From a virus: a stretch of DNA of 61,274 bases. The position numbers and the translations under genes are program-made. Shown here in pieces: positions 26,401 through 35,451 of the stretch. Within the stretch, counting starts at the first letter, position 1; every line of letters starts with the position of its first letter. The stretch spans positions 1-61,274 of the IMG/VR virus record IMGVR_UViG_3300025769_000007. One strand, written 5' to 3'. A model generated the notes under the pieces. It did no database searches, was not told where the DNA came from, and worked only from the letters and a program-made list of their open reading frames with translations.

Positions 26401-29254
26401 AAGATATAGGAATGTCTATAGACTCTTTAAAATAACGCCTAGAGTTTTCATTACTATTATCATTTGACTGATTTGATAAACCAAAAGATATGTACCTAAC
26501 CCTATCACCTTTTGCGTAAACATAATCTATTACAGCTGATGTAGAATCTAAGTAACTCTCCATATCAATATCCTCTTCACCTAATCCTTTTAATGACCCT
26601 AAGCCTAAATATATCTTATTAGAGTTGTTACCAGTTCCTTTATACGAGTTTAGTATAGGGATTTGTATAAACTCATCTACAGTAGTATTACCAGAATAAA
26701 CCCACTGATAATGAGTTGCCCACACTGGAGGTTTGTGATATATCTTCCACTCAAGACCATTAAATGTACTTTGATTTTGAGAAATCTCAGTATAAAAAGG
26801 TGCGTACACGTTTGTACCTGAATTAAAACTATTTATAGCCTTTGAGGTATTAACAAAAGAAGCTCTATTTGTCTCGTCATAATAGACTAAGCCAAAACCA
26901 TGATTAGCCCCAGTTTTGTAAGATTTACCAAAAGAAGGTGCACCTCTAAAAGACGATTTTATAGCAGATATTTGACTATGATACATGTTTGTAGTTCCAC
27001 CTGAACTAGTTCCTTTACCTGCAAATTCTAAATTAGGAGTTGTGCCTTCACCAGTTTCTGTATAATTAGTGTCATTACTAGGTATGTCAATAAATATACT
27101 GTCAGGTAGTGGGTCATAATCTTGTAAATAAGTAAATGTTATAGATAATTTTTTATCAGATGTATTGTAAGACGCTGTTGTTAGGTCATGTTTAGGTGCA
27201 GTTTGCAAACTACCACCAGTATAAGTATGGACGAAATAACCCACACTATTATCTAAATCAAAGTCTCCAACGTTAATTCTTTCTTCAAGGTGTAATCCTA
27301 TAGCGTTAATATTACCAGGATTAAATATAGATGATTCATGTCTAAAAAAACCACCTCTAGGAATAATACTTGATCCTCCAAACTGCCCATGATTTTGAAA
27401 TAAAGTTTTAGTCCATTCGTAATTAATTTCTATAATTCCTTCACCACCATTTGTTTCTGGGTCTATATTAGAAAGATCAAAACTAACCTTAAAAACAGTA
27501 CTAATGTTTGGACCACCTGCATTTACAACTTCAAAGTCAGGACCACCACTATAATTAGTTATGCTACCTCCAGTAATTGAATTTATAAACTGATTAGAAG
27601 CTTCTAAACTAGTTACAGGGTTTATCTGTAAATTGCAGTATATATCTGTATTGTCATATCCATCAACAACGTTACCATACGCTATTCTATTCTTAGGTAG
27701 TATAGTTTGAGCTTTCGCTAGTTTAGGTAAAGCATCTTGAAGCTTATCAATATCTGTTTTAGATACAAAAGGATAAACACCATCATTTCTAAATATTGCA
27801 GTTGAAAACTCAACATTAGTTTGAGTAGATCCACCAAAAAACAAACTAGGGGTAAAGAAAAGAGATTCGTTCTTTCTTCTTTTTAAGTACTTTATAAAGT
27901 CATTAGGTATAGTTTCTACAAGGAAAAACTCACCATCATTACCATCCCTAGCTACAACTTCTACCTTATCCACATAAGATATACTATCGTTATACTTTAT
28001 ATTTATAATATTATTTACAGCGTTGTTAATAGTAGTGTTGTCTTCACCAGAAATATATCTTTTAGTATAAACGCTTTGGTTAGCTACATCTGATATACCA
28101 CTATATGCTGATACAGTACCATCCTTGTAAACATATCTATATCTAAACTGAAAAAATTTACCAACTATATGGTTTACCCTAGCAGGCTCTTTGTTAAAAG
28201 AAAATTCAGGCTTATATCTTGGTTGATGAGATAAAGCGTCAAGGTATACCATCTTATCTTCAACTTCCCCAAAACTAATTAAAGGAGAGTAAGCGTCATC
28301 AGGCTGTGCGTACAACACTCTACCCCCAGGAGATGTTTCTGCTAAATCAATAAATGGCGTACTAGTTATAATACCATTATCAGTATTTAAAGCAGAATTA
28401 AAAGATGATAAATCAAAATTGATATAACTAGCACCTGCATAAGCCCACTCAGTAGTAGCTTCAAAAGTATGAGTGTCAACGATGTAGTCAATCTCAATTA
28501 AATGTGCATTACCACTAACCACAACGCAAACAAAGTCACCAGGAAACAATTCATCAGTAGGAGTAGTTCCCTGCATTGTAACAGTTTTATTGTTTTGCGT
28601 TAAGGTAACATGAGTTGTTCCTTTTGCGAACCTCTTAATAATACCGACAGCTTTAGCGTAACCATTATACCCTTTACCTAACAAGTCTGGAGATATTATA
28701 CCAAACTGTTGAAGATACAAGTGATCGTTTTTTTCAAAAGGGTGATTATTAGTTACACCAACTAATATAGTTCTAGTATCTTCTTTCAATGTAGATGAGA
28801 ATACAGCAGTAGTACTTGACCCTGAAGTTGACTCTTTTAATATACCTTGAAATGTAGGACCAAGTTTTATATACTGCTCGTTTCTTTTAGCTTTCTCTAC
28901 ATCAATCTTTCTAGGTCTATTAAGGTTATCTGTCCAATACAGTATATCTTCAACCTTATTGATACCAGTTATAAGGTGGTCTTTATCAAAGTTTAAGATA
29001 TTTTCATTAATCCCATTACTACCTGTTTTACCATCTTGATAAACCACAGTAGTCTTGTTTTCAACTTGGCTATACTCTATAATGCAATCGTACTTACCAG
29101 AAACACCAATATTATCTTCAGAGTATAAAAAGTAATATATACAATTTGTAGTCTTATCTTCATAAGAACCTATGCAGGTATACTCTCCCGACAAAGATTT
29201 AGTTGAAAAACTTTTATGTAAGTCTGAGTTTTTATTTTTTATTGTTAAAGACAT
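23414..29254 (-). CDS. Muzzle-type tail tube/adaptor protein, C-terminal main part
   Basis: The 1946-residue product begins within the pattern typical of the second segment of large Bacteroidota podovirus muzzle/stabilisation proteins (YTCIGSYEDKTTNCIYYFLY, then ITGINKVEDILYWTDNLNRP). It continues through beta-rich sequence (FQFRYRYVYKDGTVSAYSGI) and ends with KLKGHYLKTILTS and LYAANVDVDKSELSNK, similar to the usual C terminus of this family. The missing first segment is found at the start of the gene upstream (29276-33376) in the same reading frame, so the family protein is split in two here. It would build the tail nozzle through which DNA leaves. Confidence 0.75.
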   Translation of the reverse strand: MSLTIKNKNSDLHKSFSTKSLSGEYTCIGSYEDKTTNCIYYFLYSEDNIGVSGKYDCIIEYSQVENKTTVVYQDGKTGSNGINENILNFDKDHLITGINKVEDILYWTDNLNRPRKIDVEKAKRNEQYIKLGPTFQGILKESTSGSSTTAVFSSTLKEDTRTILVGVTNNHPFEKNDHLYLQQFGIISPDLLGKGYNGYAKAVGIIKRFAKGTTHVTLTQNNKTVTMQGTTPTDELFPGDFVCVVVSGNAHLIEIDYIVDTHTFEATTEWAYAGASYINFDLSSFNSALNTDNGIITSTPFIDLAETSPGGRVLYAQPDDAYSPLISFGEVEDKMVYLDALSHQPRYKPEFSFNKEPARVNHIVGKFFQFRYRYVYKDGTVSAYSGISDVANQSVYTKRYISGEDNTTINNAVNNIINIKYNDSISYVDKVEVVARDGNDGEFFLVETIPNDFIKYLKRRKNESLFFTPSLFFGGSTQTNVEFSTAIFRNDGVYPFVSKTDIDKLQDALPKLAKAQTILPKNRIAYGNVVDGYDNTDIYCNLQINPVTSLEASNQFINSITGGSITNYSGGPDFEVVNAGGPNISTVFKVSFDLSNIDPETNGGEGIIEINYEWTKTLFQNHGQFGGSSIIPRGGFFRHESSIFNPGNINAIGLHLEERINVGDFDLDNSVGYFVHTYTGGSLQTAPKHDLTTASYNTSDKKLSITFTYLQDYDPLPDSIFIDIPSNDTNYTETGEGTTPNLEFAGKGTSSGGTTNMYHSQISAIKSSFRGAPSFGKSYKTGANHGFGLVYYDETNRASFVNTSKAINSFNSGTNVYAPFYTEISQNQSTFNGLEWKIYHKPPVWATHYQWVYSGNTTVDEFIQIPILNSYKGTGNNSNKIYLGLGSLKGLGEEDIDMESYLDSTSAVIDYVYAKGDRVRYISFGLSNQSNDNSNENSRRYFKESIDIPISSYDFYTQEEIQDAVGGSDRIPGFYIVIDSPTDAGNDIDFSTANNGTIDGSIAIDHADVDHTDYDFSHNGYNRLIVEIYRPKKSIQSEVSGLFYEVGEKFEIENPGTDFRSHQGQGSDYFFDEESRMEVTAIDGLNGPIDDSGNQTTNYAAGTLLHGDVYTRRRVMVPYHEKRVESDGNLTSGVEQVAFACESYYLTDFYNSDNWDKGRVNIVNPYSEERRLSASVYYSDVFQGTANFNGLSTFDMATSPYYDYNQDFGSIQSLMIKGDDLLIFHENRVGRALVGKNIVNYADGNSNLTLSKDILADYAQVYSAENGCSLNPESIVENNDRFYFVDIKRGSILRLGGDGITRISDYGLSDYIRDKGQVYIDQEFESLKIVAGYDPKYDEYIVTLPAILKTEDYNNSGFWGFDSVNFDESYSLVSNQDAAVFDPAKTIAFNDTLKKWTSFYSYKPEFYGKINRQFVTYKNGKIYRHNTENKSNFNTFYGVRYNSNIEFPFNSDPSSVKTYNSISLESDTKLLTNMSTNMGQYNNSYDSVVSTQIGYKKVDGTISTKEDSPYCLYGSPSSNFYKDLSPGDLIRFYNAENLSPQYNVVKSILTKQKVILDNSVNYRSKNNRIDVIDYKTKEGVQYSQIPFAPSKFNVNEYGDFQGDFDGDASNIFGLGMFSASSYGSNFILKGDFKSNSLPFMGSKSTTVSNIIPGGVYGILDIREDFKFEEVFDLNGGLNKGKDILSSKGNFANSSDWTVVDSGVKVQKNKKRSGNVLYFDKQNSSSQVRTSSTIDFKSNSKYIISFRLNLIDVLDRSKVSLSFRIGDRVNQSGKLGSSFQTISIDNTNYLQNHEIELNSGDKNIDPYLYIRSEENQPEFYINNLNIQKVNPPRGIFVAKNGTSSRSRSSVFPCEYSLHCMDVKTGETKHAGWVYNVTQERVEFISDNYNDIQGNKFYFIVKEGLIDGEKLKGHYLKTILTSHWYQSKYKFNLYAANVDVDKSELSNK

Positions 29255-29275
29255 TGTTGTTGTTTAATTAATTTA

Positions 29276-32200
29276 TTAATCAAATGGGACACCATTATTT
29301 ATTGTAAACTCAAGTGCTTTACCAATATGAGAACCAAACCAAAATATTCCTCCACTTGTAGACTCAGCAAATCTTTTTAAATAAATATCATCTGAAAATG
29401 TTACATTATCACCTTCATTTTGGTTATAATAAAGTAATATCTGAACCATGCCTATATCAAAAAACTCACTTAAGGAATCTACATTAATTACTGGATCAAC
29501 AAAATTTACACCTGCACTAATAGTAGGATTTGGTGCTGTAGAAGTTAACTCAGTAGTGTTTTCGTCAAAGTTAGCAAATATAATATGCATAACTTGAGTT
29601 GGATAACCACCTCCTGGTATCTCAAACTCAATAGTTTGACCATTAGTAAACTTGTTTGTTATATAGTAACAGAAATTATTTGTAGGGCTATGTGGTTGAT
29701 CACGCAAAGCGTCCAATTCTTGTTCGGTTATAAAAACTATGTTTTCGCCATAAAAATCTTCACCATTGATTGTCCATTCTGGCTTTACACCACAAAAAGC
29801 ACCTGCTGTGTGAAAATATGAAGGAGTTGCCCATTCAGAAGTGATCCCAACCTCTGGACCCTTTACACAATAAGTTCCTGCAACAACATTATCTCCCAAA
29901 AGTATATTATCTAAAACAGGATCGAAACCAAGCCCAGCATTCATATTCTCTATAGTAAATATAGCGTTATCAAGTTGAAATTGTAAATCATCAATGTACA
30001 GTTGTGCAGCATCAAGGTTTCCTTCTAAAGTGGATACAGTTAATTGATGCGATTGCTGCATAGTTTCTAAAGCAGAAATATCTGCATTTGAAGCTAAGAC
30101 ATATAGGTTGTATTGATTATAAAGCTGAGTCGTAACAGCGTTAGAAAAATCTGTAACAGAGTCTACATAATCTGAAAGTCTATCTCCTAGGGGAGTAAAC
30201 GCAGTAGTCTCTGAATAGCCAGGAACGATTAATGATAGATAATTCTCATACTGTGACTCACCTATAAACTCCTTAAAGGTATCTAAACCAGAATCTTGCC
30301 ACCCTATAACATCAGAGTTAATTAAATTAAATAATTCATTAAAGGACGTTTGATGTTCTGGAACTAAATTATTTAAATTAAAAGCAAACATCTCTTGAGC
30401 ATCATTACCCACTCGAATATTTGTGATTCTATATTCAATATTTACATTCGGAACAGGAGGAAATACAATAACAATATTAGCGTATCTATCTAAATAATCA
30501 CCTTGATACCCTACGTTATTATTAACAACAGTAAAGGTATGTAAAAAAGGTTCTGGGTTATTTGATCCTCCAGGAGTTAAATTGTATTGTTCATCAATGG
30601 CAACCTCTTCAGATGAATTATAATTACCTGTAGTATCCCATTGATTAGTTATCTGCACACTTATATTATTTGGTATTGACGCAGAACCAGATGTAGATGT
30701 ATTAACAACTTCAAAAGTTATTGACAAAGTTATTTCAGCACCATTTACCCAAGCTGCTGAGTTTTGAAAGGAACTGTAAGGAAGTCTAAAAGCTCCATAA
30801 GAACTTCCTACACTAGAAATTGCTTTTAAGTGGCCGTTTTGTTCAAATAAAAATGAAGGTAATGAATTTACAGAGTTTCCAGCAGTAAGATATGCATTAT
30901 CATAAAAAGTCCACTCATTTTCATAATCAGAAGTTGGAGAAAAATCCTCCTCATAAATAATTTGATTATCTATATTTAAAGCGTTATATGCTTCTAGACT
31001 TAGATTATATGATAGAGTTGTATCGATATAAATTTGATTAAAATTATCAAGTATAGACAATATTATAGCATCAGATATAGCGTTAGCATTAAGCTGTTCC
31101 TGCAACGCATCTATTTGCTCTCCAAGTTCGTAAACGTTAGTCTGAAGATTAACTATTGTGGCATCTTGATCCGAAACCTGAGTGGTAAGGGAAGTAATAT
31201 CTACTTCTAAAGCTGCTACTTCAGCATTATGCTGTGCATTAAGATCAGCTAAATCTTGATCAAACTGTGCTTGCAAAGCGTATTGTGCAGCTTGGTCAGC
31301 AGCTTCTGCATCATCTAAAGCTTGTTCATGTTGAGCAATAAGGACAGCCACTGCATGATTATGATCCAATGTTAATTGAGCAATCTCTGCAGCATGTTCA
31401 TCATCTTGATCCTCCATGTCTTGAACATACTGAGCTAACATTTGATTAAGAGCATCCACAAGATCCTCAAGGTTATTATTAGCATTTTCAAGTAATGCTA
31501 TCTCAGCCCCTAACTCAGCCTCTAAAGCTGCTAATTCACCTCCATGAGCCACATTTATAGCTATAATAGCGTCTGCTAATGTTACTATCTCTGCATTAAG
31601 TTCAGCTATTGTTATTACTTGAGATGCTGTTAAATCCTGTTCAGCTTCTAAATCGTTTACAGCTATATTTAATTGAGACTGAACGTAATTTAACTGATCA
31701 CCAACTGACTCTAAATCTTCATTCAAACTAGCTATCTCTATAAGCATAGCGTCATTTTGCTCTTGATAAAAATCAAGCTGCTGACCCAGATTACTAATAG
31801 TACTAACGTGATCAGAAATAACACTTTCAGCTAATTCTAAATTAGACTCAGTCTCTCCTAGTTCTGCCAATGCTGTTGCTGTTAAATCTATCTGATTAGC
31901 AAGATCCTCCTGTAAATTGTTATTAGTAATATTTAGTTCAATTAAAGTCTGTTGTTGCTCACCATATATTTGAATTTGATGTGCTAATTCTTCTTGTAAG
32001 CTATTAAAATCATTAATTATAGAGTCTGTAATTTCGATGGAATTTTCAACTATTTGATAACTATTAAGAGTCATCATTGTTCCGTTTCCAAAAACTTGCA
32101 AAACATCAGATTCTCCAACATCAAATCCTTCTGCTTGACTTAAAATATTATTTATGCTATGATAACTATACCCTAAGGCTAACTTAAATTTAACACCAAC

Positions 32201-33376
32201 AGGTCCTACAACGATAACAGTAAAGTTGTTTTCACCATTAAAAGTTGCGTTTTCAGAAAATGTTAAAAAGAATTTTTCAGGATCTATATTAAAATTTAAA
32301 GGCAAACCGTCACAAAGGATAGTTTTACTTTCAGAAAATTCATTATGTAAAAATGCAGATAAGTTATTTTGATTTGAGTCAAACTCAAACTGTCCAGATG
32401 AAAATGTAGATGAATTTATAGTCAAAAAAGGCTCAAACTCATAATCATTATTTTGATCTGCTGGGTTAAGGCTCTCCCTATAAGAGAAAACGTTTACTTC
32501 AGGGAAATTCGCAGGTGACGTAGGCTCTTCTCCTGCAACAAACGTAATTCTCCATACAGTTCTATTACCAACTTCGTAAAAAGTACCGTTAGGACTTATA
32601 ACAACACCATCATCATTAGCGTCTGTATTAAAAACACCTCCAGTATCAAAAGATGGTAACAACATTATAGAAACGTTTTCACTAGGAGTTATTGGTATAC
32701 TAGAATCTTCAGAAAAAGTATAAGTATACTGAATATCAGGTAGGCCAGGGGGAGAATACCTTTCACCGCCTGTTGAATTTAAAGATACAGATACACCAAG
32801 ATCAAAATTAACACCAGCAACGTCACACTCAACTACAACATCAAAATAACCACCATGCAACATAGCGTTTTGACCAAATGTTAAAAGTTTTATGCTTGCC
32901 GTATATTGATCTCCAGTATTTACATCATACACGTTAATACCGCTATTGTAAGGACCAACACTACCAAACTGAGAGTATAAATATTGAGCTGTAAAAGTAT
33001 GATTAACATTTCCAGACCAATTAAACTCACCAATAGGAATATTTCCATTTGGCCCAACTGAAAGTAAAGTAAATCTGTATTCAGAATTATTTTGTTCCCA
33101 TCCTTGTATCCTTATAACCTTTTGATAGAATACAGTCGCAGGATTTATTTCTTCATATAAACCATTATCATTAACAAAAAATGTTTCTGATTCTGTAGAA
33201 TAAAAATCAAAAGGGACTACCTCGTTACCTTCTATATTCTCTAAAGACCCAACAGTTCCATCAACAGATGTTGCTGCTCTAACATTTAAAGCGTCTATGT
33301 AATCTGGGTTTTTAATAAGACGAACATCTCCGTCTTTATTCATACCACCTAAAAAACTTCTCTTATCTAAAGGCAT
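29276..33376 (-). CDS. Muzzle N-terminal segment fused to a coiled-coil fibre-like protein
   Basis: Residues 1-55 (KRSFLGGMNKDGDVRLIKNP, then SVDGTVGSLENIEGNEVV) are the canonical N terminus of Bacteroidota podovirus muzzle/stabilisation proteins. After that the 1366-residue protein diverges: a beta-rich region to about residue 430, a nearly continuous coiled coil (about 435-775, rich in Gln, Leu, Ala, Glu and Asp), a jelly-roll-like beta region (about 800-960) and a distal part to the end. It may be attached to the tail by its muzzle segment and project as a fibre. It ends with TAA TAA ... TAA in frame, 21 bases before the next gene. Confidence 0.7.
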   Translation of the reverse strand: MPLDKRSFLGGMNKDGDVRLIKNPDYIDALNVRAATSVDGTVGSLENIEGNEVVPFDFYSTESETFFVNDNGLYEEINPATVFYQKVIRIQGWEQNNSEYRFTLLSVGPNGNIPIGEFNWSGNVNHTFTAQYLYSQFGSVGPYNSGINVYDVNTGDQYTASIKLLTFGQNAMLHGGYFDVVVECDVAGVNFDLGVSVSLNSTGGERYSPPGLPDIQYTYTFSEDSSIPITPSENVSIMLLPSFDTGGVFNTDANDDGVVISPNGTFYEVGNRTVWRITFVAGEEPTSPANFPEVNVFSYRESLNPADQNNDYEFEPFLTINSSTFSSGQFEFDSNQNNLSAFLHNEFSESKTILCDGLPLNFNIDPEKFFLTFSENATFNGENNFTVIVVGPVGVKFKLALGYSYHSINNILSQAEGFDVGESDVLQVFGNGTMMTLNSYQIVENSIEITDSIINDFNSLQEELAHQIQIYGEQQQTLIELNITNNNLQEDLANQIDLTATALAELGETESNLELAESVISDHVSTISNLGQQLDFYQEQNDAMLIEIASLNEDLESVGDQLNYVQSQLNIAVNDLEAEQDLTASQVITIAELNAEIVTLADAIIAINVAHGGELAALEAELGAEIALLENANNNLEDLVDALNQMLAQYVQDMEDQDDEHAAEIAQLTLDHNHAVAVLIAQHEQALDDAEAADQAAQYALQAQFDQDLADLNAQHNAEVAALEVDITSLTTQVSDQDATIVNLQTNVYELGEQIDALQEQLNANAISDAIILSILDNFNQIYIDTTLSYNLSLEAYNALNIDNQIIYEEDFSPTSDYENEWTFYDNAYLTAGNSVNSLPSFLFEQNGHLKAISSVGSSYGAFRLPYSSFQNSAAWVNGAEITLSITFEVVNTSTSGSASIPNNISVQITNQWDTTGNYNSSEEVAIDEQYNLTPGGSNNPEPFLHTFTVVNNNVGYQGDYLDRYANIVIVFPPVPNVNIEYRITNIRVGNDAQEMFAFNLNNLVPEHQTSFNELFNLINSDVIGWQDSGLDTFKEFIGESQYENYLSLIVPGYSETTAFTPLGDRLSDYVDSVTDFSNAVTTQLYNQYNLYVLASNADISALETMQQSHQLTVSTLEGNLDAAQLYIDDLQFQLDNAIFTIENMNAGLGFDPVLDNILLGDNVVAGTYCVKGPEVGITSEWATPSYFHTAGAFCGVKPEWTINGEDFYGENIVFITEQELDALRDQPHSPTNNFCYYITNKFTNGQTIEFEIPGGGYPTQVMHIIFANFDENTTELTSTAPNPTISAGVNFVDPVINVDSLSEFFDIGMVQILLYYNQNEGDNVTFSDDIYLKRFAESTSGGIFWFGSHIGKALEFTINNGVPFD

Positions 33377-33381
33377 TTAAT

Positions 33382-34605
33382 TTATATTTTTGGAGATTGC
33401 TTAAATGCTTTCCTAGAAACCTGCATAGCAGCCTCTTTATTAAAGTTCATCATCCTAGCTCTAGCTAATCTCTTCTCGTTATAGTAAGCTCTTTTAGCCA
33501 TTTGTTTCTCGTTAGCAGGAATACCACGTTTTCTCTGAATGTACTTGTAGTACATATAAGACCTTAAAGCTTCTTCGCAAAACTTATGTATCTTAGGTAC
33601 ATCACCTGAAGAACCTAATTGAAGTAAAGATTGGCTATCTACAGAAAAAAATGCAGATGAGCCATCATACAAATTACTATCAAACTCTCCATCAGTACTT
33701 AGTAAATCTAAAGGATCTGAAGTAAGATTACTAATTGTTATAATAATATTATTTTGATCATCAACTGCTGTTATGTTAGAGTCGTTAGGAGAAACATGAT
33801 ACCTTGGGTGACCATTATTTATAACATCAGTTAAAGCTTCTGCAACGTCAATGCTTGAGCCATCAAATAAATTAACATAAACCTCTGTAGATAAAGGATT
33901 ACTACTTAAATTATCGTAATCATATATTATTGCTCCAGTCGAATCCATTACAGCAGTATCTTTAAAAGTATAAGTAATCACACCTCCAGACCTAGATGGT
34001 ATTTTAATTGTTGTATCGTTAGAAATACCAGCAAGAAGATTTGAACTTGCAAGAGGAGTAGCTATATTAAATTTAACAATATGATCCTCTCCAGGTGTAG
34101 CGGTAATGCCATCAGATATATACTCCATAAACACTGTTTTACCACCAACATCTGAAGAGAAGTTTATAGTACCATCTTGTCTATTTATTCTGTAATAACC
34201 TAAAGTATTTTTTCCTCCACCTATACCAAACTTTTTTCCTATATCTGTATGATAATAAGGATTGTTTTCATCATAAGCTTCATCCCCAACTTGAGACGCT
34301 ACACTAGCATCTAACACTAAGTTAGGGTTACTACCTAAGGAGTGAAATTCATCATCATCTCCTCTATATCCAATTCTATTTATTTTTACGTAATCAGCAG
34401 GTAAAGTACACTGAAGTGTTGTAGAGTTTACAGCAAGTGTAGTAGTCTTAACCCTTTGCTCAACATCAAACGTAAGCTCTCTTAAGCCTTGTAAGGCTAA
34501 CAATCTTAGCTGATATACACTAGCTTCTTTTTCGTAAGATGTGTCGTCAATCATTAACTGAAAATCGTTAACAATTTCTTCTATTGTTGTGTAATCTATT
34601 GCCAT
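33382..34605 (-). CDS. Head-tail connector / ring protein
   Basis: The 407-residue product has a helical N-terminal part (YQLRLLALQGLRELTFDVEQ), a beta-rich middle with LPADYVKINRIGYRGDD, and a basic helical C terminus (RSYMYYKYIQRKRGIPANEK, then KRAYYNEKRLARARMMNF). This arrangement is typical of the tail-tubular or ring adaptor proteins between portal and muzzle in short-tailed Bacteroidota phages. Its position between another connector candidate and the muzzle genes fits. Confidence 0.65.
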   Translation of the reverse strand: MAIDYTTIEEIVNDFQLMIDDTSYEKEASVYQLRLLALQGLRELTFDVEQRVKTTTLAVNSTTLQCTLPADYVKINRIGYRGDDDEFHSLGSNPNLVLDASVASQVGDEAYDENNPYYHTDIGKKFGIGGGKNTLGYYRINRQDGTINFSSDVGGKTVFMEYISDGITATPGEDHIVKFNIATPLASSNLLAGISNDTTIKIPSRSGGVITYTFKDTAVMDSTGAIIYDYDNLSSNPLSTEVYVNLFDGSSIDVAEALTDVINNGHPRYHVSPNDSNITAVDDQNNIIITISNLTSDPLDLLSTDGEFDSNLYDGSSAFFSVDSQSLLQLGSSGDVPKIHKFCEEALRSYMYYKYIQRKRGIPANEKQMAKRAYYNEKRLARARMMNFNKEAAMQVSRKAFKQSPKI

Positions 34606-34607
34606 AA

Positions 34608-35351
34608 TTAACTATCTGCTTTTAATTCGTTACCTTGAGCATACTGAACTAATTGAGCCTCTCTTAAGTTAACCCCAAGATATTCTAATATTTTAACTAC
34701 AATTTCACCATGAACTCTAGAAGGTAATCTAAACTGAGTTGAATTAGACGGGTCATGTACAGGCTTTCCAGCGACAGTAACATAGTTCCACTGAGGTGGT
34801 ATAGACGGTAAATGGTAGTAGTAAACCATCACATTCTTTATAGAATCAGGAAATATTTTTATTTTTAACCTTTCGCTTGTAGAAGATCCACTCATAAGAC
34901 CTATAGGAAAGTCCATTGAAGGTTTAACCAAACTACTTCTAAGTACTTTATTTATATCTTCAGGTTTTACTATTTCTAAAGGTACATGAGAGTTTATACC
35001 AAAATTTTCATCTGGTAATATAAAAATTTCTTTTATTAAAAGAACATCGTTGGAAAGACTAACCTCTGCCTCTGAGTATCCAGATGCAACTACAGAGGAT
35101 GAAACGTTAAATCTTTTTGATACTAAAAAGGGAGCTAAATCTTGTTCTGCCACTTCAGGTGTCAAAGACTCCTCTATAAATCCTGCAGCCTTTTTTTGTG
35201 TAGACTTTTCTTGTAGTATACTTAACCTTTTGTTTACTAGCTCTAACTCTGCTTGTTTAGCTAAAAGATTAAAATCAGACGGTGTTATAAACCCTCTCTG
35301 CTCTTTATTAGCAAAGGTTTGTACCAGTCTATATATTTCATCAATCGTCAT
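34608..35351 (-). CDS. Putative connector/adaptor protein, 247 residues
   Basis: The product starts MTIDEIYRLVQTFANKEQRG, continues with PSDFNLLAKQAELELVNKRL, and has a beta-rich centre and a short helical C terminus. The N-terminal pattern is common in phage structural proteins encoded next to ring proteins. It lies two bases upstream of the ring protein gene and after a terminator (35401-35427). Virion role inferred from position. Confidence 0.6.
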   Translation of the reverse strand: MTIDEIYRLVQTFANKEQRGFITPSDFNLLAKQAELELVNKRLSILQEKSTQKKAAGFIEESLTPEVAEQDLAPFLVSKRFNVSSSVVASGYSEAEVSLSNDVLLIKEIFILPDENFGINSHVPLEIVKPEDINKVLRSSLVKPSMDFPIGLMSGSSTSERLKIKIFPDSIKNVMVYYYHLPSIPPQWNYVTVAGKPVHDPSNSTQFRLPSRVHGEIVVKILEYLGVNLREAQLVQYAQGNELKADS

Positions 35352-35400
35352 TATTGTATATTTTATTCCCTAGCAAAAGTACGAAATTAATTCGTATAAC

Positions 35401-35427
35401 AAAAAAAGGGAGACTGTTAAGTCCCCC
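35401..35427 (-). terminator. Leftward terminator between late genes
   Basis: Hairpin GGGAGACT/AGTCCCCC (35408-35415 with 35420-35427, one mismatch) is followed, in the leftward direction, by a run of seven T (complement of 35401-35407). It lies after the 292-residue gene and should reduce transcription into the connector genes relative to capsid genes. Confidence 0.75.
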
Positions 35428-35451
35428 TCTTGCATATATAACATTAATACA

